Shown here: positions 7,585-14,024 of the stretch, in pieces
Numbering within the stretch: position 1 is the first letter of the stretch
How the letters are laid out: each line of letters opens with the position of its first letter
DNA from: WFZT01 sp964571845
GTDB taxonomy: Bacteria > Hydrothermota > Hydrothermia > B15-G9 > WFZT01
DNA length: 20,396 nucleotides
Assembly (NCBI GenBank): GCA_964571845.1
Contig: CAZNDM010000111.1
Span: forward strand, 1 to 20,396
Direction: 5' to 3'
The notes under the pieces: generated by a model
Database searches by the model: none
What the model was told of the DNA's origin: nothing
What the model saw: the letters and a program-made list of their open reading frames with translations, nothing else
Program-made: the position numbers and the translations under genes

Positions 7585-7613
7585 AATATACTATACAAAT
7601 GTATAGATGTCAA
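7585..7613 (-). promoter_or_regulatory. lexA promoter
   Basis: On the minus strand, TTGACA (7613-7608) is followed by exactly 17 nt and TATATT (7590-7585). The start of transcription is expected about 7 nt on, at 7578, which is the A of the lexA ATG. This predicts a leaderless transcript for the whole cassette. Confidence 0.88.
7591..7606. promoter_or_regulatory. Putative LexA operator
   Basis: CTATACA-AA-TGTATAG is a perfect inverted repeat with 7-nt arms and a 2-nt centre. It fills 16 of the 17 spacer bases between the -35 and -10 boxes of lexA, so a bound repressor would block RNA polymerase. It differs from the known proteobacterial (CTGT-N8-ACAG) and Bacillus (GAAC-N4-GTTC) boxes. No second full copy was seen in the window. 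Confidence 0.8.
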
Positions 7614-7742
7614 GAGTAAGGAGCGGGAGCTCGAAAATACTCAAGAAAGAACCTTCACACTTCTCTATATCAGTGATGACACGGTGAAAGAATAACCACC
7701 CAAGGCATCCTGGGAGTTTAATAATTCCCCTGATGGCTGAAG

Positions 7743-7771
7743 TTGACAGAACCATTTGTATTTGTTATATT
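7743..7771 (+). promoter_or_regulatory. Sigma70-type promoter for the membrane-protein operon
   Basis: TTGACA (7743-7748), a 17-nt spacer and TATATT (7766-7771) form a near-consensus promoter 30 nt before the ATG at 7801. The spacer contains CATTTGTAT, which is also found in the lexA operator, but only one half-site is present, so LexA control is not claimed. The stretch 7614-7742 between the divergent promoters holds no gene that I can support. Confidence 0.8.
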
Positions 7772-7800
7772 TCAGGGAAAGAAACAAGGGAGGTTGGGAT

Positions 7801-8967
7801 ATGGCTGTGAAATTACATTACAATTACAAAGATGTCCCCAGGGCAGCCAGGTTTGCATTCTCAGCAAAAAAGATTTATGTGCAGTTTCTGGGCTTAGTTG
7901 TGGGGACGATCTTATACTCGATTTTCGCCTATATCGGTTTCCTCGCATCAGGGATATCCATCAGCGAGATCTGGAGCGGATACCATTATGTACCAATTCC
8001 TATTGGTGAACCTCTCTCACTCTGGGGGTGGATCTTCGTCTATATAGGTCTTGTATTATTCGCAATAACCCAGATATTCTTTGGCGTAGCAATCTCAAAG
8101 ATCACCTATGAACAGCTCAAAGGTGATGAATTTTATGAGATTAAAAAGGCGCTAAAATTCGCATTTACACAGGGAAGATCTGCAGTTTTTACGCCTATTA
8201 CTATAATTCTTGTGATAATCTTTATCCTCATCGGTGGAGTAATACTTGGTCTTATTGGAAAGATACCCTGGCTGGGTGAGCTTGTACTTCTCCTGATGAG
8301 TGTACCTGTTATCTTCACTGTTGTGTTTATCGTGTATCTCCTGTTCGCACTTGCACTTTCCTACTTCCTTGTAGTCCCCATTGTCGCTGTTACAAACTCT
8401 GACACCTTTGATGCTCTATTTGAGCTATTTTCAACCCTCAATGATCAGAACTGGAGATTTGTGGGGTACGAGGCGTTTCTTTATGTGATAAAACCGATAG
8501 CATTTGGAATTTTTGCGTGGGCAATTGCCAAAGGAATTTACATTGCCCACTGGGTTCTCAGTGCAGGCTGGCTTATGGGTGATAAGTTTATAAAGATTGA
8601 ACAGGCGGCTCTGTCCTATTTGCCGGAGCATCCAACTCTCTACACCCTTGAGCCAATTTTAAGGGTTCTCGGCGCTGATGCCCTCCTCTATCCCACACAG
8701 GTAAACAATATTGCAATACCTCAGGCTATTGTGGGATTCCTGTTTGGAATTCTTCTGTACTTTATCATCTTTGTTGCGCTCTCATACTGGGGAGCCATCC
8801 ACTGGGTGGGCAACACTCTCATCTTTATAGTGCTTGCAAAGAAAAAAGACGATATTGACTATCTTGAAGTTAAGGAAGAGGAAGAGTTTAAGTTTGAGGA
8901 AGAAGAGGCATCAGAGGAGACAAAAGAGGAGAAATCAGAGGAGCAAAACCAGGAAGGTGAAAGTTGA
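7801..8967 (+). CDS. Multi-pass membrane protein with acidic tail, unrecognised
   Basis: I do not recognise the family. The 388-aa protein has about six hydrophobic segments, including FLGLVVGTILYSIFAYIGFLA, IFVYIGLVLFAITQIFFGVAI, FTPITIILVIIFILIGGVIL, VFTVVFIVYLLFALALSYFLV and IVGFLFGILLYFIIFVALSY. The last about 35 residues are highly charged and Glu-rich (EEEEFKFEEEEASEETKEEK), probably disordered and cytoplasmic. ATG at 7801 was chosen because AAGGGAGG lies 7 nt before it (7786-7793); an in-frame ATG at 7756 lies between the -35 and -10 boxes and is not usable. The gene overlaps the next one (TTGA), so membrane protein and PilM-like protein are probably made together, followed by signal peptidase. 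Confidence 0.85.
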   Translation: MAVKLHYNYKDVPRAARFAFSAKKIYVQFLGLVVGTILYSIFAYIGFLASGISISEIWSGYHYVPIPIGEPLSLWGWIFVYIGLVLFAITQIFFGVAISKITYEQLKGDEFYEIKKALKFAFTQGRSAVFTPITIILVIIFILIGGVILGLIGKIPWLGELVLLLMSVPVIFTVVFIVYLLFALALSYFLVVPIVAVTNSDTFDALFELFSTLNDQNWRFVGYEAFLYVIKPIAFGIFAWAIAKGIYIAHWVLSAGWLMGDKFIKIEQAALSYLPEHPTLYTLEPILRVLGADALLYPTQVNNIAIPQAIVGFLFGILLYFIIFVALSYWGAIHWVGNTLIFIVLAKKKDDIDYLEVKEEEEFKFEEEEASEETKEEKSEEQNQEGES

Positions 8968-9722
8968 TTTTATGTGAGTTAATAGGTGAAGTTTGTAAGG
9001 GGATTGAGTTTAAGAAGGGTAAGGTAAAAGAGGTTTACGATATACCACGGGCAGATGTGCTTGATTTTTTAAGGAAGAAGAGAAAAAGTGTGCGGGGTTT
9101 ACTCGTAAACCCCGCACACTTTTTCTACAGATCTGTTAAAAGAATTTACAGAGATGTTGCAAAGAAGATCGTCGATGAGGAGTTCCCCATACTAAAGGAC
9201 CGGGTCTGGCAAAAATTCGATGACTCGAAGGGGCGTTTACATCTTGTATCCGTTGATGGAACCGAGATAGAGTTTGCTAAAGAAATAATCAAAGCTTCCC
9301 GTGTTAACTGTGAGATCCTTGATCTCAGTGCCTTTAATGTTACAAATTTCGTCCTGAAATTCTACGAAGAGATAAAGGATGGTGTTATTGTGAATCTAAC
9401 CAAAGACACCGTTTACACCGTCTATGTTAAAGACAAAAAACCTTTCTGGGGAAACAGTTTTTCTCAGGAGAAATTTCCGGAACTATTGAGAAAACAGATC
9501 AACTTTGTCAGGTCAGTAACCCGTGTACCCCGTGATGGTTTTCACATTTATCTTAACATAGCGACCAAATCCTGGAGTAAAGACATCCAGTCACTTAAAG
9601 ATTCCTTGAACATGGATGTTGTGCTTATTGATCCCACAGGGATTGCCAAGAATTTGAGAAGTATAACCGAAGATATACCTTCTGTTTATACAGCTCTCGT
9701 GGGACTGTCCATGAGGTTTTAA
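8964..9722 (+). CDS. PilM-like (actin-fold) protein, tentative
   Basis: The 252-aa protein starts at TTG 8964, overlapping the previous stop, with AGGAAGGTG just upstream. Its pattern recalls the actin-like PilM/GspL group: a short beta N-terminus (ELIGEVCKGIEFKKGKVKEVY), a middle of the form HLVSVDGTEIEFAKEIIKASRVNCEILDL, and a C-terminal YTALVGLSMRF that matches the typical GLALR end. It is shorter than PilM (about 350 aa) and no clear ATP-binding phosphate loops are visible, so it may be a degenerate, non-ATPase relative. A perfect 46-nt hairpin lies inside the reading frame at 9081-9126 and is translated as RKKRKSVRGLLVNPA. No pilin or PilN/O/Q genes are present nearby, so a pilus role is only a suggestion. 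Confidence 0.7.
   Translation: MILCELIGEVCKGIEFKKGKVKEVYDIPRADVLDFLRKKRKSVRGLLVNPAHFFYRSVKRIYRDVAKKIVDEEFPILKDRVWQKFDDSKGRLHLVSVDGTEIEFAKEIIKASRVNCEILDLSAFNVTNFVLKFYEEIKDGVIVNLTKDTVYTVYVKDKKPFWGNSFSQEKFPELLRKQINFVRSVTRVPRDGFHIYLNIATKSWSKDIQSLKDSLNMDVVLIDPTGIAKNLRSITEDIPSVYTALVGLSMRF
9081..9126 (+). other. Perfect 21-bp hairpin with terminator geometry inside a gene
   Basis: Positions 9081-9101 are the exact reverse complement of 9106-9126, with a CTCG loop. A GC-rich stem core is flanked by an A-run on the left and CTTTTTCT on the right, which is the layout of a bidirectional intrinsic terminator. It sits about 115 nt inside the PilM-like gene, whose frame stays open through it. It may act as an attenuator disrupted by translating ribosomes, or may have been inserted recently. 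Confidence 0.8.
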
Positions 9723-9723
9723 G

Positions 9724-9870
9724 ATGCTGGAGTTTAATTTTTTAAAGAAGAGAAAAAGGAGAAGAGAAAAGCAAACCGGGAGTCGAAAGACTCTCTGGAT
9801 TTTGCTGATAATACTGATGGCTGTTCTTGCGGTTTATATCTACACTTCCGGCCTCTATAAAGGTTTCTAA
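9724..9870 (+). CDS. Small single-pass membrane protein, 48 aa
   Basis: The gene lies between the PilM-like gene (1-nt gap) and lepB (2-nt gap), in the same operon. The product begins MLEFNFLKKRKRRREK, a strongly basic stretch of about 23 residues. One membrane helix follows (TLWILLIILMAVLAVYIYTSG) and the protein ends in LYKGF. The positive-inside rule places the N-terminus in the cytoplasm. GAGG at 9713-9716 may be its ribosome binding site. The arrangement after a PilM-like protein hints at a much shortened PilN-like partner, but there is too little sequence to say more. Confidence 0.7.
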   Translation: MLEFNFLKKRKRRREKQTGSRKTLWILLIILMAVLAVYIYTSGLYKGF

Positions 9871-9872
9871 AT

Positions 9873-10577
9873 ATGGCGAAAAAAATAAAATCTATTGTCT
9901 GGACAATTGTGGTAATAGTTCTTATTCGCGCTTTTTTTGTTTACCCCTATGTAATTCCGTCGGGGTCAATGGAAGATACCCTGTTGCCGGGCGATGTCCT
10001 GCTGGCACTCAAATTTGTTTATGGGATTGATATTCCTTACACCGACATAAGGATCGCACAGTGGAAGGTACCTAACAGAGGGGACATCATTATTTTCAAA
10101 TACCCGGTCAATGAGAGGAAACATTTCGTAAAGAGATGTGTTGCACTCCCCGGTGATACTGTGTTGATCAAGGATAAAGTGTTATACATAAACGGGAAAA
10201 AGGTAGAAGAGCCATATGCGGTGCACAAGGATCCAAACATCTTACCGTCACTCTACCATCTTGAGGATAACCCGGTAGCCCAGAAGATGTACCAAAAGAG
10301 CTGGGAAAACGGAGAATTCATGCAAAATCCATATGTGAGGGACAATTTCGGGCCCATCGTCGTTCCTGATGGCACTGTGTTTGCCCTTGGAGACAATCGA
10401 GACTATTCCTATGACTCAAGGTACTGGGGTCCTGTTCCCTACAAATTAATTATAGGTATGCCATTTATCATCTACTTTTCATACAATCCGTCGGCACCCT
10501 GGAGCAAACCCTGGGAAAAAATTCGCTGGAACAGGATTTTTGCCGTGTATGACATGGGTTTTGGTAAGATCAGATAA
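9873..10577 (+). CDS. lepB: Signal peptidase I
   Basis: The 234-aa S26 family protease removes signal peptides from exported proteins at the outer face of the inner membrane. An N-terminal membrane helix (about residues 6-24) leads directly into box B, PSGSMEDTLLPGD, with the nucleophile Ser. Box C/D follows: RGDIIIFKYP and FVKRCVALPGD, with the general-base Lys. Box E is FALGDNRDYSYDSRYWGPV. An insertion of about 50 residues between boxes D and E (LYHLEDNPVAQKMYQ) is common in Bacteroidota-like and candidate-phylum enzymes. It is the last gene of the 7801 operon, with the start 2 nt after the preceding stop. Confidence 0.95.
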   Translation: MAKKIKSIVWTIVVIVLIRAFFVYPYVIPSGSMEDTLLPGDVLLALKFVYGIDIPYTDIRIAQWKVPNRGDIIIFKYPVNERKHFVKRCVALPGDTVLIKDKVLYINGKKVEEPYAVHKDPNILPSLYHLEDNPVAQKMYQKSWENGEFMQNPYVRDNFGPIVVPDGTVFALGDNRDYSYDSRYWGPVPYKLIIGMPFIIYFSYNPSAPWSKPWEKIRWNRIFAVYDMGFGKIR

Positions 10578-10588
10578 GTTGTTTTTGA

Positions 10589-10617
10589 TTGACATAACTA
10601 AAATACTCACTTTATCT
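10589..10617 (+). promoter_or_regulatory. Promoter for the V-ATPase/polysaccharide cluster
   Basis: TTGACA (10589-10594), 17 nt and TTATCT (10612-10617) lie in the only gap between lepB and the ATPase genes. A strong ribosome binding site, GGAGGAGG (10630-10637), precedes the ATG at 10641. The -10 box is weaker than the -35 box. Confidence 0.6.
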
Positions 10618-10640
10618 TTTTAGCCTGATGGAGGAGGACT

Positions 10641-12539
10641 ATGCTGGAAAAAATGGTAAAAGTTGAGATAGCCGGATCCAAGAAAGATGTTGACCGCTTG
10701 TTGCGAGAAATCTACAAGTTCGGTATTCTTCATCTTGAGGAACTACCCAAAGATGACCCCAATATTGTCAATTTTGAGTTTACTGAGGAAGAGACCGAGA
10801 AATTAAAGTTATTCAAAAGTTATTTGAACGACTTAAAAGAAATTTTACAGGACCTCAATCTAAAGGCGGGCTTTGTTGAAGAGAAGTTTGAGACACAGGA
10901 AGTTGGCAGAGAAGTCGAAAGGTTGAGAGAAGAATACAGAGGAATTGTTGAGGAAGAGAGGAGAATCAGGCAGGAGGAAAGACTTTTAAAGGACTATCGG
11001 AAAGCCCTTTCCGCTCTTCGGGAGCTCCTTGCAAACTATGATAATATCGAGAATGTCGGCTTTATTGGTATAACCATTTCAAAGAGCGAGGCGCGTATCC
11101 TTGAATATTTAAAAGATCTCATTAAGGAGAAAATAGGGGACATCGATTTTGAAATAATCTCAACTGATCTGAGCGGGGACAGACTCGCGGGTCTTGTTGT
11201 AGCACCAAAAGAAAAAATCGATGAAATCTCCGAACTGATATGGAAAGAAGGTATAAGTGAACTGAAGATACCGGAAAAGTATCGAGATATGACTGTCGAG
11301 GGAATGGTTGAAGCCCTTGAGGCAGATCTCGCAAAGATACCTGAAAAGCTGGAAGAAAATAAGAAAAAGCTTGAGGAATTTAAGAACAAATATGGTGAAA
11401 AGTTAAAAAGACTTCTCGGATTCGTACAGGAAGAAGTTGAGATACTCGAGGCGAAGAGCAGATTTATGGGACAGACGAAATTTTTATATTTCCTGTGGGG
11501 ATGGGTACCACAGGAGGAGTATAGAGAGTTTGAAAAGTATTTAAAAGAAAAATTTGGGAACAGGCTGGTTCTGAAAGACATAACACCGAAGAAGGAAGAG
11601 TACCACAAGGTGCCTGTGAAGTTCAAAAATCTTTCCATTTTCAGGCCATTTCAGCTTCTATTAACGATCTTTCAGCCACCAATCTATGGAACGATTGACC
11701 CCACTCCCCTGCTCTACTTCTTCTTCCCGATTTACTTCGGATTTATGCTTGGTGATTTTGGTTACGGATCTGTTGCGTTTCTTCTTTTTGGCATGCTGTA
11801 TTTGAAGTCAGGTAAAAATAGCCCGCTGAGACAGATAGCGACCATTTTTCTCTGGACATCTTTCTGGAGCATTGTGTTTGGTATTTTGTATGGCGAGGCA
11901 TTTGGTGATCTTTCAGAGCGGCTCGGAATGCATCCTCTTTTGATTCACAGGATGCATGAGATAAAGACCATTCTCGTTGTTGCCGTAGTATTTGGCGTGG
12001 TCCAGGTGATACTCGGCGTGTTCCTCGGATTTATAAACAACCTGAGACTCGGGCATACGAAACATGCGAAGTATGAATTTGCGCGTTTTGTAGGTCTCAC
12101 CGGACTCTCTCTTGCCTTCATAGGTCCGATCTTGATGCTTATTGGCGGCTGGCAGGGGTATCCAGGTATCCTTATTAAAGTTGGTGTTGTCCTGCTTGTG
12201 CTCTCCGTTCCTGCAGTTGCATACCTGCACAACTTTGTGGCACCGATAGAAATTCTATCAGCCATGGGCAACATGTTTAGTTTTGCACGACTCATGGCAA
12301 TTGGCTTATCGTCTGCCATCCTTGGGATGATAGCAAACATGTTTGGTGGTCTTATACCCAATTTGATATTCGGATTTACAGTTGCACTGTTATTCCATTC
12401 GCTCAATATGATCCTTGGGATATTTGATCCCACTATACAGGGATTGAGGTTGCAGTTTGTTGAGTTCTTTTCAAAGTTTTACATTTCTGGAGGGAAAAAA
12501 TATAATCCATTCAAAAAAGGAGGTAGCCATGGTTCGTAA
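10641..12539 (+). CDS. ntpI: V/A-type ATPase subunit I (a-subunit, stator)
   Basis: The 632-aa protein is the membrane stator subunit that forms the ion half-channels against the proteolipid ring. Residues 1-330 are cytoplasmic and rich in coiled coil (REEYRGIVEEERRIRQEERLL and a Glu/Lys-rich stretch near 235-260). From about 340 on there are seven to eight membrane helices, with the family motif DPTPLLYFFFPIYFGFMLGDFGYG and the helix NMFSFARLMAIGLS, which carries the essential Arg. Its last codons overlap the start of subunit K by 11 nt. It heads a row of I, K and E subunits; the catalytic A and B and the D, F and C subunits are not in the window. Confidence 0.95.
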   Translation: MLEKMVKVEIAGSKKDVDRLLREIYKFGILHLEELPKDDPNIVNFEFTEEETEKLKLFKSYLNDLKEILQDLNLKAGFVEEKFETQEVGREVERLREEYRGIVEEERRIRQEERLLKDYRKALSALRELLANYDNIENVGFIGITISKSEARILEYLKDLIKEKIGDIDFEIISTDLSGDRLAGLVVAPKEKIDEISELIWKEGISELKIPEKYRDMTVEGMVEALEADLAKIPEKLEENKKKLEEFKNKYGEKLKRLLGFVQEEVEILEAKSRFMGQTKFLYFLWGWVPQEEYREFEKYLKEKFGNRLVLKDITPKKEEYHKVPVKFKNLSIFRPFQLLLTIFQPPIYGTIDPTPLLYFFFPIYFGFMLGDFGYGSVAFLLFGMLYLKSGKNSPLRQIATIFLWTSFWSIVFGILYGEAFGDLSERLGMHPLLIHRMHEIKTILVVAVVFGVVQVILGVFLGFINNLRLGHTKHAKYEFARFVGLTGLSLAFIGPILMLIGGWQGYPGILIKVGVVLLVLSVPAVAYLHNFVAPIEILSAMGNMFSFARLMAIGLSSAILGMIANMFGGLIPNLIFGFTVALLFHSLNMILGIFDPTIQGLRLQFVEFFSKFYISGGKKYNPFKKGGSHGS

Positions 12540-12834
12540 AGCAGGGATAATACTTGGAGCAATATTGGTGGTTATTTTAGGTCTCACAGGAGTTGCCTTT
12601 GCAGAAGAGGCAGCTCAGGTAGCGAGGAGCTGGGCACTTTATCTCGGTGCTGCTCTGGCAATTGGTCTTCCAGCTCTTGCTACAGGGTACGCACAGGCAA
12701 AGATCGGTGCCGCCGGCGCAGGTGCTATTGCAGAGAGACCTGAGATGACCGGTACGGTTATCATTATGATCGCTATTCCGGAAACAGCTGTAATTCTTGG
12801 ATTCGTCGTTGCTATTCTTCTCTTCGTGCTCTAA
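12529..12834 (+). CDS. ntpK: V/A-type ATPase subunit K (proteolipid, c-ring)
   Basis: The 101-aa product has an apparent N-terminal signal-like helix (residues 1-24, ending VAFA). Two c-ring helices follow: ALYLGAALAIGLPALATGYAQ and IIMIAIPETAVILGFVVAILL. The ion-binding carboxylate is the Glu of IPETAV. A Gln in helix 1 (GYAQAK) and the Thr after Glu resemble ligands of Na+-translocating rings, so sodium coupling is possible but unproven. ATG at 12529 was chosen because AAGGAGGT (12517-12524) lies just before it; a longer frame starting at 12457 is within subunit I. It ends in a TAATG overlap with subunit E. Confidence 0.93.
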   Translation: MVRKAGIILGAILVVILGLTGVAFAEEAAQVARSWALYLGAALAIGLPALATGYAQAKIGAAGAGAIAERPEMTGTVIIMIAIPETAVILGFVVAILLFVL

Positions 12835-13421
12835 TGGAAAGGGAAAGAGTTAGACAGATAGTCATAGAAAACGCAAGAGAAGAGGCTGAAAATATCCTGA
12901 AGGAGGCCCGTGTCGAAGCTCAAAAGATTCTTGATCAGGCAAAGCAGGAACTTGAAAGGATAAAAAATCAGGAAGAGTCAAGATTCAGATACTGGGAGCA
13001 ACTTGAACGATCACGGGAAATAGGGAGAGCCAGACAAATAGAGAAAGACAATCTGCTCAAGGCAAAACACAGGGTCATAAATGAAGTTGTTGAAAAATTT
13101 GTGGAGGAGTACTCAAAAATCTCGCAGGATCCTATTAGATACAGGGAAATTTTGAAATCACTTCTCCTTGAAGCGTACAATGAGGTAAAAGGCGGGGACA
13201 TAGTGGTTTACACAAGCAAAAAAGACAGGAGCGTTATTGAGGACATTTTGAAAGAAACGGGGATTTCTGCAAAACTCGATACAAGGGAAGATGATTTTGA
13301 TGGGGTTATTCTGGAGGATAAAAATAGGGGATTTCTCGTGTATAACACAATAAAAGACAGACTCGAGAGAGCAAGAGAGATCTTGCTTGAAGAGTTTAGC
13401 AAAATCTTATTAGGAGAGTGA
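12834..13421 (+). CDS. ntpE: V/A-type ATPase subunit E (peripheral stalk)
   Basis: The 195-aa protein matches subunit E in length and layout. A long N-terminal helix (residues 1-100) with NAREEAENILKEARVEAQKILDQA forms the peripheral stalk. A globular C-terminal part includes YTSKKDRSVIEDILKETG and ends GFLVYNTIKDRLERAREILLEEFSKIL. It joins the head to the stator subunit I. Its ATG overlaps the stop of subunit K. After it the ATPase series breaks off and an unrelated export gene begins 6 nt later, so the remaining subunits must be encoded elsewhere. Confidence 0.92.
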   Translation: MERERVRQIVIENAREEAENILKEARVEAQKILDQAKQELERIKNQEESRFRYWEQLERSREIGRARQIEKDNLLKAKHRVINEVVEKFVEEYSKISQDPIRYREILKSLLLEAYNEVKGGDIVVYTSKKDRSVIEDILKETGISAKLDTREDDFDGVILEDKNRGFLVYNTIKDRLERAREILLEEFSKILLGE

Positions 13422-13427
13422 AACAAA

Positions 13428-14024
13428 ATGTTCGGAGTTGTTCTTGCTGCAATCCTGATGCAGGGAGGAATATCATATACTGCGGAGTTTAAGCCAGGAG
13501 ATGTGATACTTGTAAAGGTGTATAGACACCCGGAATATTCTGATACATTCCTCGTTGATGTTGATACAACGATTTATCTTCCACTGATCGGCAACATCAA
13601 GGTCTCTCATCTTACTGCCAAAGAGTTGCGAGATACTCTATATGTGAAATTCTCCAAATTTTTGAAGAAGCCGGAGATCGATGTAATTCCCTTATTCAGG
13701 ATCAATATACTCGGGCAGGTTAGGAAGCCGGGGGTCTATAACATTACAAGTGCCACGAAAGTAACGGATGCAATTGCACTTGCGGGTGGGTTAATGCCTG
13801 ATGCAGACCCTGGAAGGGCAATTATCAGGAGGGGCTCTCAAATTATCAAAATTGATATAGATAAGGCTATTACACAGGAGCAGACTGCCTACGATGTGGG
13901 GCTCAGATCCGGTGACATTATTTACATCCCGCGAAAACGGTTCAAACTGAGCTTAACCACAATTTACACTATTCTTTCAACCATCAGTTTATTGATCCTG
14001 ATAATCGATAGGTTGAACCAATGA
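13428..14024 (+). CDS. Polysaccharide export protein (Wza-like, SLBB)
   Basis: The 198-aa protein has a short signal-like start (MFGVVLAAILMQGG). The poly-export domain (about residues 18-90) begins EFKPGDVILVKVYRHPEYS and contains VDVDTTIYLPLIGNIKVSHLTAKEL. One SLBB domain (about 93-160) has ILGQVRKPGVYNITSATKVTDAIALAGG, and a C-terminal membrane helix (TIYTILSTISLLILIID) follows. Such proteins form or line the outer-membrane exit of capsule or exopolysaccharide. It is smaller than Wza (one SLBB instead of two). No glycosyltransferases or Wzc kinase lie nearby, but a NusG paralogue of the type used in polysaccharide operons lies three genes downstream. It ends in an ATGA overlap. Confidence 0.92.
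   Translation: MFGVVLAAILMQGGISYTAEFKPGDVILVKVYRHPEYSDTFLVDVDTTIYLPLIGNIKVSHLTAKELRDTLYVKFSKFLKKPEIDVIPLFRINILGQVRKPGVYNITSATKVTDAIALAGGLMPDADPGRAIIRRGSQIIKIDIDKAITQEQTAYDVGLRSGDIIYIPRKRFKLSLTTIYTILSTISLLILIIDRLNQ

Noticed and set aside
7756..7800. Earlier start for the membrane protein
   Set aside because: The ATG lies between the -35 and -10 boxes of a near-consensus promoter and so would not be transcribed; the ATG at 7801 has a good ribosome binding site.
11036..11638. 200-aa open frame on the minus strand
   Set aside because: It is a Ser/Phe-rich shadow of the coiled-coil part of ATPase subunit I, a typical artefact of Glu/Lys-rich coding sequence read backwards.
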